Source of the DNA: Candidatus Acetothermia bacterium
Lineage (GTDB): Bacteria > Bipolaricaulota > Bipolaricaulia > RBG-16-55-9 > JANLFV01
DNA: 46,992 nt
NCBI GenBank assembly: GCA_024653345.1
Contig: JANLFV010000012.1
Location: 1 to 46,992, forward strand
Direction of reading: 5' to 3'
Numbering within the stretch: the first letter of the stretch is position 1; each line of letters opens with the position of its first letter. Positions 1 through 9,153 of this stretch are shown in pieces. Both the position numbers and the translations under genes were made by a program. The notes under the pieces were generated by a model that saw only the letters and a list, made by a program, of their open reading frames with translations, did not search any database and was not told the DNA's origin.

Positions 1-1005
1 GGCCCGGCCTGCTATGCCCGGGGCGGAACCGAGCCGACGGTTACCGACGCCGATCTGCTTACGGGGAGGCTTAATCCCTTCTACTTCTTGGGCGGTGAGG
101 TCCAGCTGGACCTAGACAGGGCAGTAGCAGCTATGAGAAAGATCGGCAAGGTCTTTGGCATCCATGAACGAAGGGTGGCGCATGGCATAATCCGCGTTGC
201 CAATGCCAACATGCGAGGCGCGCTTGAACGCGTCAGCATCGAACGGGGATATGACCCGCGCGATTTCGTAATGGTAGCCTATGGTGGTGCTGGAGGGCTC
301 CATGCACCCATGCTCGCCAGAGAGCTGAATGTAAGAAAGCTCGTTATCCCTCGTGCCCCGGGGCAGTTCTCCGCCTGGGGAATGCTGATGACGGATCTGC
401 GGCACGACCTCATCCGCACACAGGTCTTGCCGTGCGATGAGGCATGGCTGGCTAGAATCAATCAGATCTTTTCCGAGATGACAGCGCAGGCGCTGGAGCA
501 GTTCGCTACCGAGGGAGTATCACAGGACGCGCTCCTGGTGGAAAGGCTGTTGGATATGCGGTATCTCGGTCAGGAACATACCGTTCGGACTCCCATCACA
601 GTGGAGCAGTTGGCGGAGAATGACCTAGAGATCGTCCGAGAGCGGTTCCACCAGCTCCATGACCAGGCCTACAGCTTCAGACTTGACGATCCCGTTGAGA
701 TCGTCAACTTCCACGTCATCACCTGGGGACGGGTGAAAAAGCCTGCGTTCTTGCCCCTCCCCCGTAACACGCGGCCGCTCTCCCGGGCGCGCAAGGGCGA
801 ACGAGAGGTGGACTTCGATGAAGACGGCGTCTTGCAAACCGTAATCTACGAGCGCGACCTTCTTCCTGCCGGGGCTGAGATCGAGGGCCCAGCGGTGATC
901 GAGGAGCCAGCCTGCACAACCGTGATCCATCCGCGACAGTGGCTCAAGGTTGACAGCTACGGCAATCTGATCGTCCGGGAGGTGAATGGAGATGGTCACC
1001 CGTAG
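1..1005 (+). CDS. Hydantoinase/5-oxoprolinase A subunit (HyuA-like), 5' end outside the window
   Basis: The frame is open from base 1 to a TAG at 1003-1005, so only the C-terminal 334 residues are present. It carries typical HyuA signatures: a GGAG-LHAP segment near 283-306 followed by an LVIPRAPGQFSAWGM stretch. In the family, HyuA is the ATP-grasping, actin/HSP70-like subunit of ATP-dependent hydantoinases, oxoprolinases and acetone/acetophenone carboxylases, and it acts in the cytoplasm with HyuB. The next gene starts inside its 3' end (14-nt overlap if 992 is used), so the two are translationally coupled. Substrate cannot be read from sequence. Codon choice looks more relaxed (more A/T third bases) than in most genes further along. 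Confidence 0.9.
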   Translation, partial: GPACYARGGTEPTVTDADLLTGRLNPFYFLGGEVQLDLDRAVAAMRKIGKVFGIHERRVAHGIIRVANANMRGALERVSIERGYDPRDFVMVAYGGAGGLHAPMLARELNVRKLVIPRAPGQFSAWGMLMTDLRHDLIRTQVLPCDEAWLARINQIFSEMTAQALEQFATEGVSQDALLVERLLDMRYLGQEHTVRTPITVEQLAENDLEIVRERFHQLHDQAYSFRLDDPVEIVNFHVITWGRVKKPAFLPLPRNTRPLSRARKGEREVDFDEDGVLQTVIYERDLLPAGAEIEGPAVIEEPACTTVIHPRQWLKVDSYGNLIVREVNGDGHP

Positions 1006-2761
1006 TATCGATCCCTTCACCGTGGAGGTGATCAAGCGAGCTCTCATCTCTGCGGCGGAGCAGATGTTTGCTGCGCTGGGGCGAACGAGCAAGAGCTCCG
1101 TCATCTATGAGGTCTTGGACTACGGCTGTGCCATTACAGATGCACAGGGGAGCATGATTGCTCAGGCCAACGGGATCCCGGGCTTCATTGGCGTCCTTAC
1201 TGATGCTGTGAAGGATACGCTACAGAAGTTCGGACCGGAGGGACTCAACGAGGGCGACGTGATCATTATCAACGACCCTTACATGGGCGGTGCTACGCAC
1301 CAGAATGATGTGGTCCTCGTGATGCCCATCTTCTATCAAGGAGAGTTGATCATGTTCACGGCGAGCAAGGCCCACTGGAGCGATGTGGGGGGTAAGGATC
1401 CCGGTAGTTGGTCGACCAATGCCACAGAGATCTACCAGGAGGGAATCCAGTTCCCTGCCGTCAAACTCTATGACCGAGGCCGAGAGGTTCCGTGCATTGT
1501 GGAAATCCTGGAGAGGAATGTGCGCACTCCGGAAATGACCCTGGGCGATATGCGTGCCCAGGCAGCCTCGATGAAAGTGGCCGTCCGGCGTGTTCAAGAG
1601 GTTTGCCACAAGTATGGCCTGGAAATGGTGCTCCGTGCAGTCGAAGCCTACATGGAACAGGGAAGGAAGGAGGCCTTGGCCGAACTGAGCCTACTTCCCA
1701 AGGGCGATTTCACCGCTGAGGAATACATCGATGATGACGGAGTAGGGGGTGACCCGGTCTTGGTCAAGGTTAAGGTGACGATCACCGCTGAGGAGTTCAT
1801 CATCGACTTCAGCGGATCAAGTAAGACCTCCCGTGGCCCGATCAACAGCCCCCGCTCTGCCACCTTTAGCGGCTGCAAGACCGCCTACAAGGCTGTCGTC
1901 GGACCACATGCCCACCCGAATGATGGCTTCTTTTCCCCCTTGAGAGTCATCATACCTGAGGATACAGTCTTCAACCCAAAGCGCCCCGCACCGGTGAGCA
2001 CTTATTGGGAGTCAATGAGCTACGCTACGGACTTGGTGTGGAAGGCCCTTGCGGAGGCTGTCCCTCATAGGATCACTGCCGGCCACTTCCTCAGCGTCTG
2101 CGCCACCAATGTCAGCGGGATCGACAGCCAGACAGGGAAGCAATTCATCCTCGCCGAGCCGAATGCTGGGGGATGGGGAGCAGGTGAGGGAAAGGACGGT
2201 GAGAACGCCCTGGTTTGCAGCGCAGATGGTGATACGTATGTCCTGTCAATTGAGGTGGCGGAGACCAGGTATCCGATAATCGTAACGCAGTTCTGCTTCA
2301 ATACCTCCGGCACTGGCCATGGCAAGTATCGCGGCGGGTTCGGGTTGGTCAAGGATTATCGGGCAGCAGCTGACGAGATCTTGGTCACCGGGAGTTTCGG
2401 CCGCTCGAAGTTCCCGGCGTGGGGCGTCAGGGGAGGCCTCAGCGGAACCCCAAACTACATTGTGCTCATCCCTCGCCAAGGCGAGCCGCGGCGCTGCAGC
2501 CGCATCTCTGTTCATCCCTTGCAAAGAGGTGATGTCGTGCGTTTCATCACCGGCAGCGGAGGGGGTTACGGGAATCCGAAGGAACGCGAGCCTCAACTGG
2601 TCCTCGAGGATGTCATTGATGGGTTCCTGACCGTAGAGGAGGCTCGTGAGATTTACCGCGTAGAGATCGATCCGGCGGAGATGAGCATCAGGTGGGACGA
2701 GACCGAAAGACTTCGGCAAGATCAGAGGGGCCTGTGTGAGGACCCTAAGCGGAGAGGCTAG
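992..2761 (+). CDS. Hydantoinase/5-oxoprolinase B subunit (HyuB-like)
   Basis: This encodes about 589 residues, full length for HyuB. Family signatures are clear: an NDPYMGGATHQNDV block near residues 93-106, the AHWSDVGGKDPGSW block that follows, and a glycine-rich GSGGGYGNP end near 2550-2580. HyuB pairs with HyuA to form ATP-dependent hydrolases or carboxylases of cyclic amides or ketones. Two ATGs are possible, 986 and 992; the GGGAGG at 977-982 sits 9 nt before 992 but only 3 nt before 986, so 992 is preferred. It overlaps the upstream subunit and is followed by about 365 bp without a gene. Substrate is unknown; oxoprolinase, hydantoinase and ketone carboxylase remain open. Confidence 0.9.
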   Translation: MVTRSIDPFTVEVIKRALISAAEQMFAALGRTSKSSVIYEVLDYGCAITDAQGSMIAQANGIPGFIGVLTDAVKDTLQKFGPEGLNEGDVIIINDPYMGGATHQNDVVLVMPIFYQGELIMFTASKAHWSDVGGKDPGSWSTNATEIYQEGIQFPAVKLYDRGREVPCIVEILERNVRTPEMTLGDMRAQAASMKVAVRRVQEVCHKYGLEMVLRAVEAYMEQGRKEALAELSLLPKGDFTAEEYIDDDGVGGDPVLVKVKVTITAEEFIIDFSGSSKTSRGPINSPRSATFSGCKTAYKAVVGPHAHPNDGFFSPLRVIIPEDTVFNPKRPAPVSTYWESMSYATDLVWKALAEAVPHRITAGHFLSVCATNVSGIDSQTGKQFILAEPNAGGWGAGEGKDGENALVCSADGDTYVLSIEVAETRYPIIVTQFCFNTSGTGHGKYRGGFGLVKDYRAAADEILVTGSFGRSKFPAWGVRGGLSGTPNYIVLIPRQGEPRRCSRISVHPLQRGDVVRFITGSGGGYGNPKEREPQLVLEDVIDGFLTVEEAREIYRVEIDPAEMSIRWDETERLRQDQRGLCEDPKRRG

Positions 2762-3086
2762 GGGGCACTCCAGGGGAACCTGCACAGCGAGCCAGTTCGT
2801 CGAGACACATTCACAAGATGACCGGGAGCGAGCTCACGGGCGTTCCGGAGAAATCTCGACTGCCTCTGCCAGGCCCACAAGGCCGCTTGTCGATGTCGCT
2901 GCCTCTCAGTTCGGTTGGAAGCTCTTCTTCCAGTCCGCGGTCTCTTTCTTAAGACCAGAGAATAGAAGCGGTTGTTCTTGCAGCTAGCTCCTCCTCACCC
3001 CTTGCCTGACTCATGTGCCATCCCCCCTGATCTGCTCCTCTGATTCCCGCGAAGAAGAGATGAGGAAGGCCATCCAGACAGAGCGC
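2762..3086. other. Intergenic stretch without a recognisable gene
   Basis: I see no credible coding frame here. A weak inverted repeat (TGGAAG at 2916-2921, CTTCCA at 2927-2932, 5-nt loop) followed by a pyrimidine-rich run up to about 2951 may end the hyuAB transcript. The promoter of the next operon follows directly. Confidence 0.4.
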
Positions 3087-3115
3087 TTGACTTGTGAAAG
3101 AGTTTTCGCTATACT
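3087..3115 (+). promoter_or_regulatory. Sigma-70 type promoter of the glycyl radical operon
   Basis: TTGACT (3087-3092), a 17-nt spacer and TATACT (3110-3115) match the consensus well. Transcription would start near 3122, about 5 nt before the ATG at 3127, and no Shine-Dalgarno sequence fits in between, so the message is probably leaderless or nearly so. Confidence 0.75.
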
Positions 3116-3126
3116 AAAACTTCGCT

Positions 3127-4101
3127 ATGGTGGCCAGTGGTAGTGTAAACGAGCTAGACGCTATTGCAACGATTCCGGGGGTGGTCTTCGACATCAAGAG
3201 GTTCGCCCTCCACGACGGCCCTGGGACTCGCACGACGGTGTTCCTCAAGGGCTGCCCCCTAAGGTGCTGGTGGTGCCACAACCCCGAGGGGCAGTCAGGC
3301 CGCCCGGAGATCATGTTCCAGAAGAACCGCTGTGACAACTGCGGCGAGTGCCTGCGCGCATGCCCGGAGGACGCCCTCGCATTCGGCGACGAGGGCTTGC
3401 TCGTCAACCATGAGAGATGCACCCTGTGCGGCGCCTGCGCGGAGGCCTGTCCGCGCGAGGCCCTCGTCCTCTGCGGGCGGGAGATGACCGTCGCCGAGGT
3501 CCTGGCAGAGATCGAGAAGGATAGCCTGTTCTACGACGAGTCGCGAGGGGGCGTCACCTTCTCCGGAGGGGAGCCGCTCGCGCAGCCGGAGTTTCTGGAG
3601 AGCCTCCTCCGGGCCTGCAGGAAGGAGGAGATCCACACCTCTCTGGACACGACGGGCTTCGGACCCTGGGAGGTGCTCGAGCGCGTCGCCCCCCTCGTGG
3701 ACTTGTTCTTGTATGATCTGAAGCTAATGGATGACCGGCAGCACCAGCGGTTCACCGGGGTCTCGAACGGGCCGATCCTGGAAAACCTGCGCGCCCTCTC
3801 CAGCCGAGGCAGCAGGATCGTCATTCGCCTGCCCTTGATCCCCGGGATCAACGACGATCCCGAGAACATCCGCCGCACCGGGGAGTTCCTCGCCTCGCTG
3901 GCCCGTCACCATCCGGTGGACATTCTGCCTTATCACCGAGCAGGCATCGGCAAGTATGCCAAACTCTCCCGGGCCTATTGCCTCCCGGAGGTCGAGCCTC
4001 CCGCTCCCGAGAGGAGCGCCCAAGCGGCCCAGATCCTCGCGGGCTTCGGCCTTGAGGTGACGATAGGGGGTGAAGCTTATGGCCGTCAGCGAGAGAGCTA
4101 G
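3127..4101 (+). CDS. Glycyl radical enzyme activating enzyme (radical SAM)
   Basis: This 324-residue protein should use S-adenosylmethionine and a [4Fe-4S] cluster to place the glycyl radical on the enzyme encoded next door. The radical-SAM Cys motif CX3CX2C is at C43, C47, C50. Two ferredoxin-type sets follow: C69/C72/C75/C79 and C98/C101/C104/C108. This inserted 2x[4Fe-4S] domain is typical of activases of the non-PFL glycyl radical enzymes, and the FSGGEPLAQPEF stretch is also typical. The ATG at 3127 lies only about 12 nt after the -10 box. A later GTG at 3181 is an alternative start, but the promoter fits 3127. The gene overlaps the next one by 23 nt. Confidence 0.93.
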   Translation: MVASGSVNELDAIATIPGVVFDIKRFALHDGPGTRTTVFLKGCPLRCWWCHNPEGQSGRPEIMFQKNRCDNCGECLRACPEDALAFGDEGLLVNHERCTLCGACAEACPREALVLCGREMTVAEVLAEIEKDSLFYDESRGGVTFSGGEPLAQPEFLESLLRACRKEEIHTSLDTTGFGPWEVLERVAPLVDLFLYDLKLMDDRQHQRFTGVSNGPILENLRALSSRGSRIVIRLPLIPGINDDPENIRRTGEFLASLARHHPVDILPYHRAGIGKYAKLSRAYCLPEVEPPAPERSAQAAQILAGFGLEVTIGGEAYGRQRES

Positions 4102-6469
4102 GGCAAGGATGACTGAGCGGGTTCGCCGCCTGAGGGAGGAGAGCCTCCGGGCTAAGCCGACCCTCTCGACCGAGCGGGCGGAGTTGATCACCGAGTTCTA
4201 CAAGCAGGACCTCGGCCCAGTCTCCGCGCCGGTCCGCCGCGCACTGGCCTTCGAGTATCTCCTCGAGCACAAGAAGATCTACATCGGCGAGGGGGAGCTG
4301 ATTGTCGGGGAGAAGGGCCCCGCGCCGCTGGCCGCCCCGACCTTCCCCGAGCTCTGCTGCCACAGCCTCGAGGACCTGGAGGTCCTCAACTCCCGGGAGA
4401 AGGTCTCCTTCGCCGTGAGCGAGGAGGCCAAGCAGGTCTATCGCGAGAAGATCATCCCTTTCTGGAGAGGGAAGTCGATGCGGGACCTCATCTTCCGCGA
4501 GATGACCGAGGAGTGGAAGGCGGCCTATGAGGCCGGGGTCTTCACCGAGTTCATGGAGCAGCGCGCCCCGGGCCATACCGTCCTGGACGACAAGATCTAC
4601 TACAAGGGGATGCTCGACTTCAAGAGAGAGATCGAAGAGCGCCTCCGGAGCCTCGATTACCTGAACGACCCCGAGGCCTACGCCAAGCAGGAGGAGCTCA
4701 AGGCGATGGCGATCTGTGCCGATGCGCTGATCCGCTACGCCGAGCGGCACGCGGAGAAGGCCCGCGAGCTCGCGGCAAAGGAGAAGGACCCCCAGCGCAA
4801 GCGGGAGCTTCTGCGGATCGCTGAGGTCTGTAGCCATGTCCCGGCCCACGCCCCGCGGGACTTCTGGGAGGCGATCCAATACTACTGGTTCGTCCATCTC
4901 GGCGTGACCTTGGAGTTGAACACCTGGGACGCCTTCAGCCCCGGAAGGCTGGACCAGCACCTCTGGCCGTTCTACAAGAGGGGCCTGGAGGAGGGGACCC
5001 TCACCCGGGAGGAGGCCAAGGAGCTTCTGGAGTGCCTCTGGGTCAAGTTCCACAACCAGCCGGCCCCGCCGAAGGTGGGGGTGACGGCCGAGGAGAGCGG
5101 GACCTACACCGACTTCGTCGATGTCGAGCTCGGGGGGGTGACGAAGGACGGCTCCGACGCGGTCAATGAGCTGACCTACCTCATCCTGGATGTGATCGAG
5201 GAGATGCGCCTGATCCAGCCGAACGCCCGGATCCAGCTCTCCAAGAAGAACCCCGACCGATTCCTCCGCCGGGCCGCGGAGATCATCCGGACCGGCTTTG
5301 GCCAGCCCTCGATCTTCAACACCGAGGCGATCATCCAGGAGCTCGTCCGCCAGGGGAAGTCACTTGAGGACGCCCGCTGCGGCGGGGCGAGCGGGTGCGT
5401 CGAGACCGGGGCCTTCGGGAAGGAGAGCTACATCCTCACCAGCTACTTCAACATGCCGAAGGTGTTGGAGATCACCCTCAACAACGGGGTCGATCCCCGG
5501 ATCGGCAAGAGGATCGGGCTCGAGACCGGCGATCCCCGGGAGTTCGAGTCCTTCGAGGAGCTATTCGCGGCCTACAAGCGCCAGCTCAATCACTTCATAG
5601 ACATCAAGGTCCGCGGGAACAACCTGATCGAGCGGCTCTTCGCGGAGTATATGCCCGCGCCGTTCCTCTCGATCCTCATCGACGACTGCATCAAGAAGGG
5701 GAAGGACTACCACGACGGCGGGGCGCGCTACAATACCACCTACATCCAGGGGGCCGGCCTGGGGACGGTGAGCGACTCCCTCACCGCCATCAAGTATCAT
5801 GTCTTCGACGAGCGGGACCTGACGATGGAGGAGCTCTTGGCCGCGCTCCGGGCCAACTTCGCAGGCTACGAGCGGCTCCGCCAGATACTGCTCAATCGGA
5901 CCCCCAAATACGGGAATGACGACGACTACGCTGACGAGGTGATGCGGGCCTGCTTCGAGGCCTACTTCGAGGCCATCGACGGCCGGCCGAACACCAAGGG
6001 TGGGCGCTACCATATCAACCTCCTCCCGACCACCGTTCACATCTACTTCGGCGCGGTCCTGGGAGCCACGCCCGACGGGCGGCGGGCCGGGGAGCCGATC
6101 TCCGAGGGGGTCTCACCGGTCCAGGGGGCCGATCGGCGCGGCCCGACCGCGGTGCTCAAGTCGGTGGCCAAGATGGACCACCTCCGGACCGGGGGGACGC
6201 TCTTGAACCAGAAGTTCACGCCGCAACTGTTGAAGGGCGAGGAGGGCCTGGAGCAGTTCATCCATCTCGTCCGCTCCTACTTCCGGATGGACGGCCACCA
6301 TGTCCAGTTCAATGTCATCGATGCCGAGACCCTAAGGGCGGCCCAGCGCGAGCCGGAGAAGTATCGGGACCTGATCGTCCGCGTCGCCGGCTACAGCGAC
6401 TACTTCTGCAACCTGCCGGAGACGCTCCAGAACGAGATCATCGCCCGGACAGAACACCAGTCCTTCTGA
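4079..6469 (+). CDS. Glycyl radical enzyme of the dehydratase/lyase type (pyruvate formate-lyase superfamily)
   Basis: The product is about 796 residues, normal family length. The thiyl-radical Cys lies in GGASGCVET (TGC at 5396-5398, residue 440), and the glycyl radical motif RVAGYS is near the C-terminus (Gly 771), followed by the usual F, L and Q-x-EII-x-R pattern. The Cys-x-Glu arrangement is known from C-O/C-N eliminating members and arylacetate decarboxylases; true PFL has adjacent cysteines, so this is not PFL. GTG at 4070 is possible, but AGGGGG at 4065-4070 is placed correctly for ATG 4079. It follows its activase with overlap and is followed by a DMT transporter. The substrate cannot be assigned from these motifs. 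The enzyme would be oxygen sensitive. Confidence 0.92.
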   Translation: MAVSERARARMTERVRRLREESLRAKPTLSTERAELITEFYKQDLGPVSAPVRRALAFEYLLEHKKIYIGEGELIVGEKGPAPLAAPTFPELCCHSLEDLEVLNSREKVSFAVSEEAKQVYREKIIPFWRGKSMRDLIFREMTEEWKAAYEAGVFTEFMEQRAPGHTVLDDKIYYKGMLDFKREIEERLRSLDYLNDPEAYAKQEELKAMAICADALIRYAERHAEKARELAAKEKDPQRKRELLRIAEVCSHVPAHAPRDFWEAIQYYWFVHLGVTLELNTWDAFSPGRLDQHLWPFYKRGLEEGTLTREEAKELLECLWVKFHNQPAPPKVGVTAEESGTYTDFVDVELGGVTKDGSDAVNELTYLILDVIEEMRLIQPNARIQLSKKNPDRFLRRAAEIIRTGFGQPSIFNTEAIIQELVRQGKSLEDARCGGASGCVETGAFGKESYILTSYFNMPKVLEITLNNGVDPRIGKRIGLETGDPREFESFEELFAAYKRQLNHFIDIKVRGNNLIERLFAEYMPAPFLSILIDDCIKKGKDYHDGGARYNTTYIQGAGLGTVSDSLTAIKYHVFDERDLTMEELLAALRANFAGYERLRQILLNRTPKYGNDDDYADEVMRACFEAYFEAIDGRPNTKGGRYHINLLPTTVHIYFGAVLGATPDGRRAGEPISEGVSPVQGADRRGPTAVLKSVAKMDHLRTGGTLLNQKFTPQLLKGEEGLEQFIHLVRSYFRMDGHHVQFNVIDAETLRAAQREPEKYRDLIVRVAGYSDYFCNLPETLQNEIIARTEHQSF

Positions 6470-6520
6470 AGCCCGATAGAATTCGCCCTGGTGCGCGGCA
6501 AAGGCTAAGATCCCGCGGAG

Positions 6521-7393
6521 ATGGGGAGCTTCAGGGGCAGGGTCTATGTGGTGCTGCTCGGCGGGATTTGCATCATCTCCTTCGGCTCGATCCTCATCAA
6601 GCTGATCCCCGCTCCGGCGCTCACAATCGCCGCCTACCGGCTTGCTCTGGCGACGCTCCTCCTCGCCCCCTTCGCCTGGCGGCGAAGGGCAGAGTGGCGA
6701 CCTCTCTCTGGGCGCGACCTGGCCCTCTCGCTCCTCAGCGGGGTCTTCCTCGCCCTCCACTTCCTCACCTGGATCAGCTCGCTCAAATACACCTCGGTCG
6801 CCAGCTCGGTCGTGCTCGTCTCGAGCAGCCCGATCTTCGTCGGGCTGGGGACTCACTTCATCCTGCGCGAGCGGTTAGGGGCAGTCCTCGTCTCCGCCGT
6901 GGCCGTCTCACTCCTCGGGGCCCTGCTCATCGGCTACAGCGACCTCTCCTTCGGGATGGAGGAGCTTCAGGGAGACCTGCTGGCCCTCGCGGGAGCAATG
7001 ATGGTCTCAGGCTACTTCCTCATCGGGCGATATGTCCGCCAACGGGTCGGACTGTTCAACTACATCTTCATCGTCTACGGCCTTGCGGGCCTGCTGCTCG
7101 TTCTGCTCGCGCTCGTTGCGCGTCAGCCGCTCTCTGGCTACCCAGGGTCGGCCTACCTCTTCCTGTTCCTCCTCGCGCTCGGGCCGCAGGCCCTCGGCCA
7201 TAGCTCGCTGAACTGGGCCTTGCGCTATGTCTCGGCCGCGACGATCGCGGTGGTCACGCTCGGGGAGCCAGTAGGGGCAGCGATTCTGGCCTACTTCATC
7301 CTGCACGAGGGGCTCACGCCTCTCAAGCTCTGCGGGGGGTTGCTCATCCTCGGGGGGATCTACCTGGCCTCAAGAGCGGGGGTGATGGAATAA
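6521..7393 (+). CDS. DMT superfamily transporter (two EamA domains)
   Basis: This 290-residue membrane protein has about ten hydrophobic helices arranged as two repeated EamA halves. The second half contains a conserved-looking GEPVGAAILAYFILHE stretch. EamA proteins export or import small metabolites. Its place 51 nt after the glycyl radical enzyme, before the shared terminator, suggests it moves that enzyme's substrate or product (inference). The ATG at 6521 has only a poor ribosome site (GCGGAG directly adjacent), so translation may depend on the upstream gene. Confidence 0.9.
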   Translation: MGSFRGRVYVVLLGGICIISFGSILIKLIPAPALTIAAYRLALATLLLAPFAWRRRAEWRPLSGRDLALSLLSGVFLALHFLTWISSLKYTSVASSVVLVSSSPIFVGLGTHFILRERLGAVLVSAVAVSLLGALLIGYSDLSFGMEELQGDLLALAGAMMVSGYFLIGRYVRQRVGLFNYIFIVYGLAGLLLVLLALVARQPLSGYPGSAYLFLFLLALGPQALGHSSLNWALRYVSAATIAVVTLGEPVGAAILAYFILHEGLTPLKLCGGLLILGGIYLASRAGVME

Positions 7394-7417
7394 AGGGCCC
7401 CCGGGCGGGGGCCCTTT
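7392..7417. terminator. Strong hairpin terminator after the glycyl radical operon
   Basis: AAAGGGCCCCC (7392-7402), a 4-nt GGGC loop and GGGGGCCCTTT (7407-7417) form an 11-bp perfect stem. The stem ends in A/T on both sides, so it could stop transcription in either direction. A second short inverted repeat, ACCACC/GGTGGT, lies at 7418-7438. Confidence 0.75.
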
Positions 7418-7489
7418 ACCACCTGTTTCTGTGGTGGTGAGAGGAATAAGAGTAGAGGGACAAGCAGAGTATAGCGGCTCGCGCCCGAC

Positions 7490-7518
7490 TTGACTGTGAT
7501 CCAGGTTACCTTTAGGCT
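7490..7518 (+). promoter_or_regulatory. Probable promoter of the adenosine-specific-kinase-like gene
   Basis: TTGACT (7490-7495), a 17-nt spacer and TAGGCT (7513-7518). The -35 is good; the -10 is only partial. A small hairpin, GGGGC/GCCCC with a 3-nt loop at 7525-7537, lies in the leader, and an excellent ribosome site (GAGGAGGTGAGAG) precedes the ATG at 7557. Confidence 0.5.
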
Positions 7519-7556
7519 GAGTGCGGGGCCTCGCCCCCTCTCAGAGGAGGTGAGAG

Positions 7557-8042
7557 ATGGAGCTTCTGACCGTCCGAATCGAAAAGCCGGAAGAGGTGAA
7601 CCTCATCCTGGGGCAGAGCCACTTCATCAAGACGGTGGAGGATCTGCATGAGGCGCTGGTCACGGCCGTGCCGGGGATCAAGTTCGGTCTGGCCTTCTGC
7701 GAGTCCAGCGGCCCCGCGCTCGTCCGCTGGAGCGGGACCGACGAGGAGTTGGTGGAACTAGCCAGGAAGAGCGCCTTAGCCCTCAGCGCCGGCCATAGCT
7801 TCATCGTCTTTCTCCGCGGTGCCTACCCGATAAATGTCCTGAACGCGATCAAGCTAGTGCCCGAGGTCTGCCGGATCTTCTGCGCCACAGCTAACCCGGT
7901 CGAGGTGGTCCTCGCCGAGACGGGCCAGGGCCGGGGGATCCTGGGGGTGATCGACGGCGTCCGGTCGAAGGGAATCGAGACGGAGAAGGAGGTCGCGGAG
8001 CGGAAGAGCTTCCTGCGGAAGATCGGGTATAAGCTCTCCTGA
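7557..8042 (+). CDS. Adenosine-specific kinase family protein (PF04008 type)
   Basis: This 161-residue protein matches my memory of the small 'adenosine-specific kinase' family common in thermophilic archaea and bacteria. The N-terminal half has [19 protein letters not shown] and [10 protein letters not shown]. The middle has [14 protein letters not shown] and [16 protein letters not shown], then [11 protein letters not shown], and the C-terminus is RKIGYKL. Length fits the family. Structural work named the family; its physiological role is poorly settled. The start is well supported by the GGAGGTGAGAG ribosome site. It stands alone between a terminator and the next gene. Confidence 0.85.
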   Translation: MELLTVRIEKPEEVNLILGQSHFIKTVEDLHEALVTAVPGIKFGLAFCESSGPALVRWSGTDEELVELARKSALALSAGHSFIVFLRGAYPINVLNAIKLVPEVCRIFCATANPVEVVLAETGQGRGILGVIDGVRSKGIETEKEVAERKSFLRKIGYKLS

Positions 8043-8072
8043 GCGGTGCTGCAGATCGAAGCCGCGGCTGAG

Positions 8073-8972
8073 ATGATCAGAGCCTTCCATTGCGATAGCA
8101 TCTCCTTGCGCCTCCCCGAGGGGCATCACTTCCCCATCCAGAAGTATCGGCTGGTTCGCGAGGGGCTGCTAGAGGAGAGGACCCTTCAGAGCACCTCGCT
8201 GAGAGAGGTAGAGCCGGCCGATCTGCGCATCCTCGGTCTAGTCCACAAGCCCGACTATCTCCAGCGGCTCTATGAAGGGGAGTTGAGCCGCGAGGAGCTC
8301 CGTCGTCTGGGGTTGCCCTGGTCGGAGAGGCTGGTTCAGCGAGCGGCAGCGAGCGTGAGCGCCACGATCGAAGCGGCCTGGGCCGCACTGGAGCATGGCC
8401 TGGGGGTGAACCTCGGCGGCGGGACCCACCATGCCTTCCCTGACCGGGGCGAGGCCTTCTGCCTGTTCAACGATATCGCCGTCGCCTGCCGACTGCTCCA
8501 GCAGCGGAGAGCGGTGCGCAAGATCGCGATCATCGACCTCGATGCCCATCAGGGCGACGGGACGGCGACGATCCTCCGCTATGACCCGAGCATCTTCATC
8601 CTCGACATCTACTGCGAGGACAACTTCCCGGCGAAGAAGGTCCGGACGGATGTAGGGATCGGCCTGCCGGAGGGCACGACAGACAGAAGCTACCTGGAGG
8701 AGCTTAGGCAGCATCTCCCGAAGGTCTTCCAGTTCAAGCCCGAGCTCGCCTTCTATCAGGCGGGCGTGGACCCACTCAGAGGCGATACCCTCGGCGGGCT
8801 AGCGTTGAGCCACGAGGGGCTGGAGGAGCGCGATCAGCTCGTCTTGAGAAGCTGCAGGGAGGCCGGGGTGCCCGTCTCGATCACCCTCGGCGGCGGCTAT
8901 GCAAAGCCCCTCAGCGAGACGGTCAAGGCGCACATGAACACGGTCCGCGTCGCCCGGGCCCTCTTCACCTAG
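8073..8972 (+). CDS. Zinc-dependent histone-deacetylase-like enzyme, class IV (HDAC11-like) type
   Basis: About 299 residues. Family marks are the GGGTHHAFPDRGEAFCLFND block with the catalytic His pair, the zinc-binding LDAHQGDGT segment, a QAGVDPLRGDTLGG stretch carrying the second zinc Asp, and the C-terminal GGGYA. The HHAFPDRGE form is typical of bacterial HDAC11-like proteins, probable amidohydrolases acting on acetylated or acylated small molecules or lysines. GTG 8046 would add nine residues, but the family usually begins right at the MIRAFHCDS-like strand, so ATG 8073 is preferred. Its stop overlaps the end of the convergent small gene by 8 nt. A second, different deacetylase-like gene lies at 34888-35718. 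Confidence 0.88.
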   Translation: MIRAFHCDSISLRLPEGHHFPIQKYRLVREGLLEERTLQSTSLREVEPADLRILGLVHKPDYLQRLYEGELSREELRRLGLPWSERLVQRAAASVSATIEAAWAALEHGLGVNLGGGTHHAFPDRGEAFCLFNDIAVACRLLQQRRAVRKIAIIDLDAHQGDGTATILRYDPSIFILDIYCEDNFPAKKVRTDVGIGLPEGTTDRSYLEELRQHLPKVFQFKPELAFYQAGVDPLRGDTLGGLALSHEGLEERDQLVLRSCREAGVPVSITLGGGYAKPLSETVKAHMNTVRVARALFT

Positions 8973-9153
8973 GCTTCTCGAAGAGCGGCGGGAGGCCGAA
9001 CCCGATGAGGAACCCGATCCCCAGCCCTGCGAGCGCGCCGAAGGCAATATCGCCGAAGAAGGCGCTGCTGATCAAGCCGACCACCAGCCCCGCTCCGGCC
9101 ATCGCACCTCCGGACTTCGCCCGGGCCCTCAGCCACCGTGGTATTCTCTCCAT
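8965..9153 (-). CDS. Tiny glycine-rich membrane protein coupled to a transglutaminase-like gene
   Basis: 62 residues with a charged N-terminus (RWLRARAK) and then two hydrophobic segments rich in Gly and Ala with GxxxG-like spacing, a pattern seen in helix-packing membrane peptides. It is supported mainly by arrangement: its ATG (9153-9151) shares a base with the TGA stop of the upstream gene (9155-9153), and a GTG at 9156 gives the same frame. No family was recognised. The convergent end overlaps the deacetylase stop. It may be an accessory subunit of the secreted transglutaminase-like protein (inference). Confidence 0.6.
   Translation of the reverse strand: MERIPRWLRARAKSGGAMAGAGLVVGLISSAFFGDIAFGALAGLGIGFLIGFGLPPLFEKPR

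Noticed and set aside
3848..5053. A 401-codon open frame on the minus strand
   Set aside because: It lies opposite the activase and glycyl radical enzyme genes, both with clear catalytic motifs. Its Leu/Gly/Glu-rich translation is the normal shadow of GC-rich coding DNA.
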